Shown here: positions 27,715 to 36,144 of the stretch, piece by piece
Position numbering within the stretch: the stretch's first letter is position 1
Layout: each line of letters begins with the position of its first letter
Assembly (NCBI RefSeq): GCF_004349145.1
Contig: NZ_SMFO01000002.1
Span: 186,001-250,000, forward strand
Length of the DNA stretch: 64,000 nucleotides
DNA from: Flavobacterium hiemivividum
GTDB lineage: Bacteria > Bacteroidota > Bacteroidia > Flavobacteriales > Flavobacteriaceae
Direction: 5' to 3'
Program-made: the position numbers and the translations under genes
The notes under the pieces: model-generated
What the model was told of the DNA's origin: nothing
What the model saw: only the letters and a program-made list of their open reading frames with translations
Database searches by the model: none

Positions 27715-28611
27715 TCTTCCTTCGTGTGTTTTATTTTTATTTGAATCAAAAAACACATCAATTCGACCAAGGTTTATTCCGTAACATCCTACTTGATTTA
27801 CTAGAACTTCTTTGTTATCAAGGTTTTTGACAATTGTTGGTTTGTTTAAAAATGTATGAGTATGTCCACCAATAATCATATCGATATCCTTTGTTAGTGC
27901 AGCTAATTTTAAGTCGCAAATCTTTTCTGGTTCATTTCTATAGTTGTACCCTATGTGGGATAGACATATCACTAAGTCACAATTTTCTTCTTTTTTCAAA
28001 ATACGTACCATGTCCTGGCTTATTTCTACAGGGTCATTGTAAACTGTTTCTCCATACATATTTTTGTCAACTAGGCCATTTAATTCCACGCCTAATCCAA
28101 AAACGCCAACTTTAATTCCGTTTTTATTGAAGATTTTATAAGGTTTTACAAAACCGTCCATAAGCGTGTTCTTGAAATCATAATTCGAAGAAATGAATTC
28201 GAAACTAGCATGTGGTAACTGCGCATAAAGACCTTCGATACCGTTGTCAAAATCATGATTCCCTATCGTTGCGGCATCATAGCGCATCATACTCATCAAT
28301 TTAAACTCCAGTTCTCCGCCATAATAGTTAAAATAAGGAGTTCCTTGGAAAATATCACCAGCGTCCAGCAGTAATACATTCGGGTTTTCTTTTCTAACGG
28401 CTTCTATTATTTCGGCTCTTCTAGCAACACCACCCATATTTGGATTCCTTGGATGATCTGCAGGAAAAGGATCAATATAACTGTGAACGTCATTTGTGTG
28501 TAAAATGGTAAGTTGTTTTATTTTCGAGGATTCAAAACTACTTAATGACAAACCCAAACCTACAAAAGCAGTTCCAGCGGCTGTTTTCTCTATAAAATCT
28601 CTTCTTTTCAT
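27700..28611 (-). CDS. Tat-exported metallophosphatase, N-terminal half of a 5'-nucleotidase
   Basis: A 303-residue calcineurin-like phosphoesterase. It starts with a twin-arginine signal, RRDFIEK, and a hydrophobic stretch. The two-metal motifs are in order: LHTNDVHS, DAGDIFQG, GNHDFD, CLSHIGYN and GGHTHTFL. These match the N-terminal domain of UshA-type 5'-nucleotidases, but the C-terminal substrate domain is missing and encoded by the next gene upstream. I used the ATG at 28611; a TTG one codon earlier is also open. A dispersed repeat lies between the two halves. Substrates are probably extracellular nucleotides. Confidence 0.93.
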   Translation of the reverse strand: MKRRDFIEKTAAGTAFVGLGLSLSSFESSKIKQLTILHTNDVHSYIDPFPADHPRNPNMGGVARRAEIIEAVRKENPNVLLLDAGDIFQGTPYFNYYGGELEFKLMSMMRYDAATIGNHDFDNGIEGLYAQLPHASFEFISSNYDFKNTLMDGFVKPYKIFNKNGIKVGVFGLGVELNGLVDKNMYGETVYNDPVEISQDMVRILKKEENCDLVICLSHIGYNYRNEPEKICDLKLAALTKDIDMIIGGHTHTFLNKPTIVKNLDNKEVLVNQVGCYGINLGRIDVFFDSNKNKTHEGRSIVV

Positions 28612-28626
28612 CAATTTATTTTTTTT

Positions 28627-28723
28627 GGAGCTATTTCCCGCTCCCGAAGCTTCGGGAGATTACAATCTTTTTATCTCGTTCTAAAAACGAGATAGAAAGG
28701 ATTTTCATTTCTATCGGGGCTAG
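28627..28723. repeat. dispersed flavobacterial intergenic repeat, copy 1
   Basis: Outer ends GGAGCTATTTCCCGC and CTATCGGGGCTAG frame a nested structure: an 18-bp perfect palindrome CTCCCGAAGCTTCGGGAG at 28641-28658, then ATCTCGTT/AACGAGAT hairpin arms at 28673-28693. The same outer ends recur, inverted, at 44611-44752 and, degenerate, at 37458-37541. It fills the gap between the two nucleotidase genes. Confidence 0.75.
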
Positions 28724-28758
28724 TCGTTATGGTATTAAACCACTTTTATTAATACTAA

Positions 28759-29538
28759 TTATTCTTCTGTAATTCGAATATCAGTTGGTACGGGAATCGT
28801 ATCAACGTCTTTAAAATAGTCGATCAGTATATCGCGAAGTTTATAATTCAAATCATATTTTTGAACACCTTTAGAAAAGAAAGTCATATTGTCTCCTCCG
28901 TTTGCTAAATAATCATTGGTAGCAACATAATAAATTGTCTCAAGATTAAGTGCTTTGCCTTGTACCTGAATACTTTTTGGTGTGCCATTTTTGTCAATCG
29001 TAAAAGACATTCCAGATAGAGGATGTGGTTTTTTATCGGCAATAAAATAATTTACTAACTCTGTGATTTGTTCGCCTTTTAAAGCAATGACAACAAGACT
29101 GTTTTCAAAAGGCATGATTTCAAAAGCAGTTCGGGCAGTAACATCTCCTTTTGGAAGTACTGAGCGAATTCCGCCACTGTTGAGCATGCATATATCAATG
29201 TTTTTGTTTTCTCTACTTTTAAATACGCGGTTCCCTTGGCTTCTCGTAACGTCAGACTGAAGGTTACCAATTTTAGTTTGCCATTTCCCTGAACTTTTAT
29301 CTAGCGTTTCCGGACAATAGGCTAAGACGGTGTTTAGATCTTTATTTATGTGTTCCCTATAAGGTTTGATAAAAGCATCAATTTCAGAGCTTTGATTGGT
29401 TGTGTTTACTATAGGAACTAGTTTTCCTTCAATAGTAGTAACATGAAGAACTTGTTTACTGCACGAAAGCGCAGAAAATAATGTTAAGAATATAACAAAA
29501 AGTTTTAAAAACCCGTTATACTTTTTTAGATTTACCAT
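28759..29538 (-). CDS. 5'-nucleotidase C-terminal domain lipoprotein
   Basis: A 259-residue protein made of the C-terminal substrate-binding domain of UshA-type 5'-nucleotidases. Visible: GNLQSDVTRSQGN, the CMLNSGGIRSVLPKGD loop, the FEIMPFENSLVVIALKG strand and YYVATNDYLANGGDNM, which carries the substrate-stacking part of the family. The N-terminus is a lipoprotein signal ending at Cys26, so it is Sec-exported and membrane-anchored. It lacks any metal centre and must work with the Tat-exported phosphatase half encoded 148 bp downstream. Full-length enzymes hold both domains on one chain. Confidence 0.92.
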   Translation of the reverse strand: MVNLKKYNGFLKLFVIFLTLFSALSCSKQVLHVTTIEGKLVPIVNTTNQSSEIDAFIKPYREHINKDLNTVLAYCPETLDKSSGKWQTKIGNLQSDVTRSQGNRVFKSRENKNIDICMLNSGGIRSVLPKGDVTARTAFEIMPFENSLVVIALKGEQITELVNYFIADKKPHPLSGMSFTIDKNGTPKSIQVQGKALNLETIYYVATNDYLANGGDNMTFFSKGVQKYDLNYKLRDILIDYFKDVDTIPVPTDIRITEE

Positions 29539-29585
29539 TTAAAATGAGACTTTATTAATTAATTTTGTTATCCAGTAAAATTAGT

Positions 29586-30098
29586 ATGTTTTTAAGTTAT
29601 ATAAAAGGTTTTTTCGTAAAAAGGAAGTTGAAAAATATTTTTTATGATGTAAAAAGTAGTACGTTTTCTGGTGCTATAAAAACGGTGGGACTAATTATTG
29701 ATGAAAGTCATTTTTTAGAGAGAAATTCTTTGATGAAAGAGTTGGTCGAAAACGGAATTTTAGAAGAAAACATTACAATTATTACTTACAAGAACAGCGT
29801 AAGTAAAAGTGGTACGACAGCTGATTTTAGTTCGAAGGATTTGAAATCAAATTTTGAAATAACCAATGCAGCTGTAAATGATTTTATCAGCCAGGATTTT
29901 GATGTATTGATTAGTTATTATGAGGTAGATAGACCAATTTTAATGTTGATCACTCATTGTTCTATTGCTAAACTCAAAGTAGGATTTGCATCAATTGATA
30001 AAAGGTTGAATCACCTAATAATAGATACCACTGCTGAAAAAAATGAGGTTTTTACAAATGAGTTGTTCAAATATTTAAAAAGAATCAAACAAAATTAA
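29586..30098 (+). CDS. DUF6913 family protein
   Basis: A 170-residue soluble protein with a basic N-terminal helix (KGFFVKRKLKNIF). I recognise it as the flavobacterial DUF6913 family that often precedes dapA. Visible features are a VGLIIDESHF strand and a DVLISYYEVDRPILMLITHCSIAKLKVGFA stretch, which suggest an alpha/beta fold. No catalytic motif is evident. dapA begins 12 bp downstream, so the two share a transcript. The frame is open seven codons further upstream to a TTG, but the ATG used here starts the conserved part. Confidence 0.75.
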   Translation: MFLSYIKGFFVKRKLKNIFYDVKSSTFSGAIKTVGLIIDESHFLERNSLMKELVENGILEENITIITYKNSVSKSGTTADFSSKDLKSNFEITNAAVNDFISQDFDVLISYYEVDRPILMLITHCSIAKLKVGFASIDKRLNHLIIDTTAEKNEVFTNELFKYLKRIKQN

Positions 30099-30110
30099 TT
30101 TAATATAATC

Positions 30111-30992
30111 ATGCAAGCATTAATAGGAACTGGTGTTGCCCTTGTGACTCCCTTTAAAGAAGATTTTTCAATTGATACGGAAGCATTGTGTAGAATTGTA
30201 GAATATTCAATAGCCGGGGGAATTGAATATCTTGTAGTTCTAGGAACAACAGCAGAGAACGCCACACTTTCTGAGGCAGAAAAAGAGGTGGTTATTAAAA
30301 CAGTAGTGGACTGCAATAATGGACGCTTACCATTAGTCTTAGGAGTAGGAGGAAACGATACTAGAAAGATTGTTGAAGAGTTAAGAACTAGAGATTTATC
30401 TGCTTTTATTGCGATACTTTCAGTTTCTCCATTTTATAATAAACCTACACAGGAAGGAATATATCAACATTTTAAAGCGATTTCTGAAGCCTCTCCAATT
30501 CCTGTGATAATATACAATGTTCCTGGGAGAACGTCAAGTAATATGTTGCCAAAAGCAGTTTTGCGATTGGCAAATGATTTTAAAAATATTGTAGCTGTTA
30601 AAGAAGCTGCTGGAGATATCGTTCAAGCGATGCAAATATTGAAGGATAAACCAAGCGATTTTCTAGTGCTTTCAGGAGATGACATGATTGCTTTACCAAT
30701 GGTTCTTGCGGGAGGTTCAGGCGTGATTTCAGTAATAGGACAAGGTTTTCCGAAAGAATTTTCTGAAATGATTCGTTTAGGATTGGATCGCAAAGTAGAG
30801 GAAGCATATAAATTGCAGTATCTTTTATCTGATTCTATTGATATGATTTTTGAACAAGGAAACCCTGCTGGAATTAAGCAAGTGTTTGATTCATTGGGTA
30901 TAGCAGAAAGTTTTGTGCGTTTACCATTAGTTCAGGTTGATGAATCCTTAGCTCAGAGAATCGATGATTTTGTTAAAAAATTATCAAATTAG
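30111..30992 (+). CDS. dapA: 4-hydroxy-tetrahydrodipicolinate synthase
   Basis: Condenses pyruvate with aspartate semialdehyde in lysine and diaminopimelate synthesis. The 293-residue TIM barrel is full length. Visible are [10 protein letters not shown] with the paired threonines (46-47), [15 protein letters not shown], the catalytic tyrosine of YNVPGRTSS (Tyr135) and the Schiff-base lysine in VAVKEAAGD (Lys164), then GDD and GGSGVISV. It follows DUF6913 by 12 bp and precedes the bamD promoter by about 40 bp. Confidence 0.97.
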   Translation: MQALIGTGVALVTPFKEDFSIDTEALCRIVEYSIAGGIEYLVVLGTTAENATLSEAEKEVVIKTVVDCNNGRLPLVLGVGGNDTRKIVEELRTRDLSAFIAILSVSPFYNKPTQEGIYQHFKAISEASPIPVIIYNVPGRTSSNMLPKAVLRLANDFKNIVAVKEAAGDIVQAMQILKDKPSDFLVLSGDDMIALPMVLAGGSGVISVIGQGFPKEFSEMIRLGLDRKVEEAYKLQYLLSDSIDMIFEQGNPAGIKQVFDSLGIAESFVRLPLVQVDESLAQRIDDFVKKLSN

Positions 30993-31032
30993 ATATACTA
31001 AGTACCGCTTACTTATTAAGCAAAGAAATATT

Positions 31033-31062
31033 TTGTAGTAGCTAAATTAATAACTAAATTTG
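31033..31062 (+). promoter_or_regulatory. Bacteroidota sigma-A promoter of the bamD gene cluster
   Basis: TTG at 31033-31035 and TAAATTTG at 31055-31062 with 19 nt between them match the -33/-7 consensus. The predicted leader is about 60 nt and contains two hairpins. Confidence 0.75.
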
Positions 31063-31064
31063 CC

Positions 31065-31106
31065 ACCGAAACTTCGGTATGATTTTTTGTGGGTTTGAGT
31101 AACCCA
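31065..31106 (+). promoter_or_regulatory. bamD leader with two hairpins
   Basis: ACCGAA/TTCGGT (31065-31078, 2-nt spacer) straddles or closely follows the expected transcription start, and TGGGTT/AACCCA (31090-31106, 5-nt loop) lies in the leader. Neither is followed by a T run, so they are not terminators. A regulatory or stabilising role is possible; the first may simply be a copy of the short CCGA/TCGG palindrome. Confidence 0.45.
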
Positions 31107-31128
31107 TAGAATAAATAAAAAAAATTAA

Positions 31129-31923
31129 ATGAAAAAAATTGTATCTCTATTGCTTCTTACTGTTCTTTTTGCTTCTTGTAACGAATACCAAAAAGCACTG
31201 AAAAATGATGATGTAGCCGCGAAATTTGAAATGGGTACAAAACTTTATGAAGCTGGGAAATATAGTAAAGCAATACGACTTTTTGAACAAATAGCACCTG
31301 CTTACAGAGGGAAACCGCAAGCAGAAAAGTTGTTTTACATGTTTGCACAATCTTATTACAAAACAAAACAATATTATTTAGCTGGTTATCAGTTTGAAAG
31401 TTTCGTTTCAGGATATCCAAAAAGTGAAAAAATACAGGAAGCTGCGTATTTAGGACCTAAAAGTTACTCTATGTTGTCACCAGTTTACAGCTTAGATCAA
31501 ACGGATACTTTTAAAGCAATTGATAAATTACAGGCTTTTATTGATACTTATCCTAACTCTGAGTATTTGCCTGAGGCTAATGCAACAGTGCGTGCTTTAA
31601 GTGAAAAAATCGAAAAGAAAGTATTTGAAAATGCTAAAGGATACAACACAATATTAGATTACAAGTCAGCAATTGTCGCTTTAGATAATTTTATAGCTGA
31701 TTATCCTGGAACTCCTTATAAAGAAGATGCTTTATTTTATAAGTTTGATTCTGCTTACCAACTAGGAATCAATAGTGTTGAATATAAGATGGAAGAACGT
31801 TTGAATGTTGCAAAAACAGCACATACAAATTTGATGAAATTTAACGCTGATACAAAATACAAAAAAGTAGCTAACGAAATGCTAGCTAGAGTTGAACAAG
31901 ATTTACAAAAATTTTCTAAATAA
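31129..31923 (+). CDS. bamD: outer membrane protein assembly factor BamD
   Basis: A 264-residue lipoprotein (Cys17, LFASCNEY) of the BAM complex that inserts beta-barrel proteins in the outer membrane. The mature part is a row of TPR-like helices: FEMGTKLYEAGKYSKAIRLFEQI, QSYYKTKQYYLAGYQFESFVSGYP and NFIADYPGTPYKEDALFYKFDS, the usual BamD/YfiO repeat spacing. It begins its own promoter-driven transcript and is followed 8 bp later by rpoZ, then coaBC, porD and recN. Confidence 0.93.
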   Translation: MKKIVSLLLLTVLFASCNEYQKALKNDDVAAKFEMGTKLYEAGKYSKAIRLFEQIAPAYRGKPQAEKLFYMFAQSYYKTKQYYLAGYQFESFVSGYPKSEKIQEAAYLGPKSYSMLSPVYSLDQTDTFKAIDKLQAFIDTYPNSEYLPEANATVRALSEKIEKKVFENAKGYNTILDYKSAIVALDNFIADYPGTPYKEDALFYKFDSAYQLGINSVEYKMEERLNVAKTAHTNLMKFNADTKYKKVANEMLARVEQDLQKFSK

Positions 31924-31931
31924 ATAAAGTC

Positions 31932-32249
31932 ATGGATTTAAAAAAGACGAATGCTCCGGTAAATACAATAACCTATAATAAAACTGTTATTGAAGAACCT
32001 ACTGGAAATGTGTATGAGGCGATAACCATTATGGCTAAAAGAGCAAATCAAATCAATTCTGAAATTAAAAAAGAATTGACTGAGAAACTAGAAGAGTTTG
32101 CTACATATAATGATAGTCTTGAAGAAGTTTTTGAAAACAAAGAACAAATTGAGGTTTCTAAATTCTATGAAAAATTACCAAAGCCACATGCTTTAGCAGT
32201 TCAAGAATGGTTAGATGGTAAAATTTATCACAGAGATTCAAATAAATAA
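31932..32249 (+). CDS. rpoZ: DNA-directed RNA polymerase omega subunit, Bacteroidota type
   Basis: A 105-residue protein that stabilises the beta' subunit. The omega core is visible as NVYEAITIMAKRANQINSEIKKELTEKLEEF, matching the RpoZ/RPB6 segment, followed by a Bacteroidota-specific tail. It starts 8 bp after bamD and ends 7 bp before coaBC, so it is in the middle of one transcript. The assignment rests on that core and on this conserved neighbourhood. Confidence 0.88.
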   Translation: MDLKKTNAPVNTITYNKTVIEEPTGNVYEAITIMAKRANQINSEIKKELTEKLEEFATYNDSLEEVFENKEQIEVSKFYEKLPKPHALAVQEWLDGKIYHRDSNK

Positions 32250-32256
32250 AAGTGCA

Positions 32257-33468
32257 ATGTCAGTTTTAAGCGGAAAAAAGGTTTTACTAGGAATTTCTGG
32301 TGGAATTGCCGCCTATAAAACAGCGTCATTAGTACGACTTTTCATAAAAGCAGGTGCACATGTCCAAGTGATAATGACACCTGCTTCTAAGGATTTTGTA
32401 ACTCCTCTTACATTATCCACCTTATCTAAAAACCCGGTTCATTCCACGTTCTTTAATCAAGATGAAGAAAACGAAAAATGGAATAATCATGTTGAGTTAG
32501 GGCTTTGGGCAGATCTTATGGTTATTGCTCCCGCTACTGCAAATACCTTGTCTAAGATGGCAAACGGTAGTTGCGACAATCTTTTGATCGCTACCTATTT
32601 ATCTGCCAAATGTCCTGTGTATTTTGCACCAGCAATGGATTTAGATATGTATATTCATCCCTCTACAGTAGCTAGTTTTAAAGCTTTAAAAGAATTTGGA
32701 AATAACATAATTCCTGCCGAAAGCGGGGAACTTGCCAGTGGTCTTTCTGGCGAAGGAAGAATGGCTGAACCTTCAACTATTATTCGTTTCTTGGAAGCTG
32801 ATTTAGAAAGTAAATTACCCCTCAAAGGAAAAAAAATACTAATTACTGCCGGTCCTACATACGAAGCAATAGATCCTGTACGTTTTATAGGAAACCATTC
32901 TTCGGGTAAGATGGGATTTGATATTGCTAAAAGTGCTGCTAACTTAGGCGCTTCAGTTATTTTAGTAGCTGGTCCAACACATTTTAAGGTAGATCATTCT
33001 TTAATTAAAGTGATAAATGTTGTTTCTGCTCAGGAAATGTATGAAGCCTGTCATCAGTATTTTGGAGAGGTAGATGTTGCTATAGCGGCTGCTGCTGTAG
33101 CTGATTACCGACCAAAAAATGTGGCTACTCAAAAAATTAAAAAGGCCGCAGATAATTTTGTTATTGAGCTCGAAAAGACAAAGGATATCCTAGCTTCGCT
33201 TGGAGATAGAAAGAAAAATCAGTTTTTAATTGGTTTCGCTCTAGAAACTGAAAATGAAATTGAAAATGCAAAGGGGAAAATCCAGAAAAAAAACTTAGAT
33301 TTGATTGTTTTAAATTCTTTACAAGATCAAGGTGCAGGTTTTGGAAAATCAACTAACAAAGTTACCTTTATTGATAAGGATTTTAATATCGAACCGATGG
33401 AACTGAAATCGAAAGAAGCCGTTGCTGACGATATATTAAATAAAGTAATTGCGAAATTTAATGAATAA
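32257..33468 (+). CDS. coaBC: bifunctional phosphopantothenoylcysteine decarboxylase / phosphopantothenate-cysteine ligase
   Basis: Carries out two steps of coenzyme A synthesis. The 403-residue protein has the CoaC flavoprotein half (about 1-185) with GISGGIAAYK, the catalytic histidine in NHVELG (His78) and the APATANT and PAMDLDMY loops, then the CoaB half with TAGPTYEAIDPVRFIGNHSSGKMG, AAAVADYRP and the KIKK segment. I chose the ATG at 32257, after the rpoZ stop; an upstream in-frame start would overlap rpoZ. porD begins inside its last codons, giving an 8-bp overlap. Confidence 0.96.
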   Translation: MSVLSGKKVLLGISGGIAAYKTASLVRLFIKAGAHVQVIMTPASKDFVTPLTLSTLSKNPVHSTFFNQDEENEKWNNHVELGLWADLMVIAPATANTLSKMANGSCDNLLIATYLSAKCPVYFAPAMDLDMYIHPSTVASFKALKEFGNNIIPAESGELASGLSGEGRMAEPSTIIRFLEADLESKLPLKGKKILITAGPTYEAIDPVRFIGNHSSGKMGFDIAKSAANLGASVILVAGPTHFKVDHSLIKVINVVSAQEMYEACHQYFGEVDVAIAAAAVADYRPKNVATQKIKKAADNFVIELEKTKDILASLGDRKKNQFLIGFALETENEIENAKGKIQKKNLDLIVLNSLQDQGAGFGKSTNKVTFIDKDFNIEPMELKSKEAVADDILNKVIAKFNE

Positions 33469-34345
33469 GATAATTACCTTTTTATTACTACTTTCAGTTG
33501 GGCTTACTCAAGCGCAACAGCTTAATTGTACTGTGACGGTAAATTCAGATAAATTAAGCAATGCTAATCAGCAGGTTTTTAAAACTCTGGAGACATCGTT
33601 AAATGAGTTTGTAAATAAAACAGATTGGGCAGGACAGTCATTGAAACAGAGCGAAAAAATTAGTTGTTCGATGTATATTACTATTGAATCAAATAATTCA
33701 GATCAGTTTACGGCGACCTTACAAGTACAATCTTCAAGACCTATTTACAATTCCTCTTATTCATCACCAGTTGTAAACTTCAATGACAAAGATTTTAGTT
33801 TTAGATATACTGAGTTTGAGAATCTTCTTTTTAATCCTACTTCCTTTGAGTCAAATCTCGTTTCTGTGATTTCTTTTTATAGCTATATTATTTTAGGAAT
33901 GGATCAAGACACCTTCGTTTTTGAATCTGGAGATTCTAATTTTGAAGTTGCACAAAATATTTCAAACTTAGCGCAACAAAGTGGTTACAAAGGTTGGAGT
34001 CAGTCAGATGGAAACCAAAATCGTTATTTTCTTATTAATGATTTGTTATCCGGATCATTTTCAACAGTACGAAAATCGTCTGTAGACTATCATTTAGGCT
34101 TAGATCTTATGTCAAAAGATTTAAAATTGGCCAAAGAAAAAATAAAGGGAACTTTATTAGATTTAGGTAAATTTAACTCATCTAAACCCAACGCTTTTTT
34201 GACACGTATCTTTTTCGATGCCAAATCAGATGAAATTCTCTCTGTTTTTTCAGGCGGACCCAGCAGTAATATCTCGGATTTAATTGAGAGTTTGAATAAA
34301 ACATCGCCATTGAACTCCAGTAAATGGGAAATGATTAAATACTAA
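33461..34345 (+). CDS. porD: PorD-like type IX secretion protein (DUF4835)
   Basis: A 294-residue exported protein with a signal peptide to about residue 18 (TQAQQ). The mature sequence has the DUF4835 features: QLNCTVTVNSDKL at the start, WAGQSLKQSEKISCSMYITIE, and a NPTSFESNLVSVISFYSYIILGMDQDTF stretch. In Porphyromonas gingivalis a protein of this family, PorD, is needed for type IX secretion. It overlaps coaBC by 8 bp (ATGA junction type) and is followed by recN. This is the only T9SS-linked gene in the window. Its exact task in the machine is not known to me. Confidence 0.8.
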   Translation: MNKIITFLLLLSVGLTQAQQLNCTVTVNSDKLSNANQQVFKTLETSLNEFVNKTDWAGQSLKQSEKISCSMYITIESNNSDQFTATLQVQSSRPIYNSSYSSPVVNFNDKDFSFRYTEFENLLFNPTSFESNLVSVISFYSYIILGMDQDTFVFESGDSNFEVAQNISNLAQQSGYKGWSQSDGNQNRYFLINDLLSGSFSTVRKSSVDYHLGLDLMSKDLKLAKEKIKGTLLDLGKFNSSKPNAFLTRIFFDAKSDEILSVFSGGPSSNISDLIESLNKTSPLNSSKWEMIKY

Positions 34346-34399
34346 ATTTATTAGCTTTTTTACAATAAATTTAAATCTTCATAATAAAACACACCAGAA

Positions 34400-36052
34400 A
34401 TGATAACCACGCTATCGATAAAAAACTATGCATTAATAGAAAAATTAAGTATAGATTTTTCAAAAGGATTTTCAATTATTACGGGAGAAACAGGTGCTGG
34501 AAAATCGATTATTTTAGGAGCTCTAGGCTTGGTTTTAGGAAAAAGAGCCGACTTGACTTCTTTAAAAAATAAGGAGGAAAAGTGTATTATTGAAGCTCAT
34601 TTTGAAATATCAAAATACAATTTATCCCCTTTTTTCGATAGTAATGAATTAGATTATGAAGACGATACTATTGTAAGACGCGAAATTCTTCCTTCGGGAA
34701 AGTCGAGAGCTTTTATCAATGACAGTCCTGTGAATTTACAAGTTTTACAAGAGCTGAGCTTGTTTTTGATAGACATTCATTCGCAACAGCAAACAAGAGA
34801 ACTCTCTGATGAGAATGTGCAGTTTGATATCATTGACGCTATTGCGGGAAATTCAGAAAGTATTCAAGAATACCAAGCACTTCTTAAAAGCTATAAAACC
34901 GATAAAACCAAGTTAAATTCGCTTATAAAAAAACAAGGGGAATCGTTAAAAGAGCAAGAGTACCATAGTTTTTTACTAAATGAACTAGTTGAAGCAAATT
35001 TAAAATCAGGAGAGCAAGAAGTTCTTGAAGATGATTTCGAAAAGTTAAATAACGTAGAGATTATCAAGGAATCTCTTGATAAATCGTTGGCTGTTGCCAA
35101 TGAAGAACAAATAGGAGTTTTATATAATTTAAAAGAAATAAAAGGTTCGTTACAAAAAATCGCCTCTTTTTCGACAGACTATAATGCGCTATTAGAAAGA
35201 ATCACAAGTGTCGCTATAGAGTTTGATGACATTTCAGATGAACTGAGTCGCTGTTCAGATAAACTTATTAATGATCCAGCACAATTAGATTTTATTGGTC
35301 AGAAGTTACAGCTTATTTATAATTTGCAAAAGAAACATCAGGTTTCGACTGTCGATGAATTATTAGAAATCCAAACTCAATTAGAAAATTCAGTTTTTGA
35401 ACTTGGTAATTTAGAAGGAGAAATAGAAAAATTGACACTTGCAATTCAAGAAAAAGCTACATTATTAGATAGTCAGGCGATGCTTATTCATAATAAAAGA
35501 GTGGAAGCAGTTCCTGTTTTATCTCAAAAAATGATTACTATATTAGCGACCTTAGGAATGCCTAATGTTCGTTTTGATATTCAACTAATAGAATCTGCTA
35601 ATTACTATAATAATGGTAAGGATGAAATTCAGTTTTTATTTTCGGCCAATAAAGGAACAGACTTTGGTATACTGAAGAAAGTTGCTTCTGGAGGTGAAAT
35701 GTCTAGAATAATGCTTGCTGTAAAAGCAATATTAGCACAATATTCGAAGCTTCCAACATTGATTTTTGACGAAATTGACACTGGTGTTTCTGGAGAAATC
35801 GCCATCAAAATGGGCGAAATCATGAAAGAAATGAGTCAAACCATGCAAATTTTTGCAATTACACATTTACCACAAATAGCAGCAAAAGGAAACGCACATT
35901 TTAAGGTTTCGAAATCAACGGTAGGCGAAGACACGCAGTCTGAGTTAAAATTACTGTCAGAGGAAGATCGAATCATTGAAATCGCCCAAATGCTGTCTGG
36001 AGCAGTAGTCTCAGATTCTGCTCTAAATCACGCTAAAGCCTTGCTGAACTAG
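34400..36052 (+). CDS. recN: DNA repair protein RecN
   Basis: An SMC-like ATPase acting in double-strand-break repair. The 550-residue protein has Walker A GETGAGKS (29-36), a long central coiled coil (about 155-360) and the C-terminal ABC signature VASGGEMSRIMLAVK followed by Walker B LIFDEIDTGVSG and the ITHLPQIAA switch. IDIHSQQQTREL near residue 130 is the RecN signature. It is the last gene of the bamD transcript, 54 bp after porD. A promoter for fabV is embedded in its last codons. Confidence 0.97.
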   Translation: MITTLSIKNYALIEKLSIDFSKGFSIITGETGAGKSIILGALGLVLGKRADLTSLKNKEEKCIIEAHFEISKYNLSPFFDSNELDYEDDTIVRREILPSGKSRAFINDSPVNLQVLQELSLFLIDIHSQQQTRELSDENVQFDIIDAIAGNSESIQEYQALLKSYKTDKTKLNSLIKKQGESLKEQEYHSFLLNELVEANLKSGEQEVLEDDFEKLNNVEIIKESLDKSLAVANEEQIGVLYNLKEIKGSLQKIASFSTDYNALLERITSVAIEFDDISDELSRCSDKLINDPAQLDFIGQKLQLIYNLQKKHQVSTVDELLEIQTQLENSVFELGNLEGEIEKLTLAIQEKATLLDSQAMLIHNKRVEAVPVLSQKMITILATLGMPNVRFDIQLIESANYYNNGKDEIQFLFSANKGTDFGILKKVASGGEMSRIMLAVKAILAQYSKLPTLIFDEIDTGVSGEIAIKMGEIMKEMSQTMQIFAITHLPQIAAKGNAHFKVSKSTVGEDTQSELKLLSEEDRIIEIAQMLSGAVVSDSALNHAKALLN

Positions 36053-36070
36053 TTTTTTGGGTTATATTTG
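36041..36070 (+). promoter_or_regulatory. Bacteroidota sigma-A promoter of fabV, starting inside recN
   Basis: TTG at 36041-36043, within the recN 3' end, and TATATTTG at 36063-36070 are 19 nt apart and match the -33/-7 consensus. The predicted leader before the fabV ATG is about 70 nt. Confidence 0.75.
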
Positions 36071-36144
36071 CCCTCTTTAGTTAGAAGTAGAATAATTTTC
36101 ATAAAAAATAGAAATAGTAAATCAACGATTAAACGATATAAAAA

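Noticed and set aside
28627-28723. Insertion-sequence end
   Set aside because: No transposase gene and no direct duplication of the target are visible; it fits a non-coding dispersed repeat.
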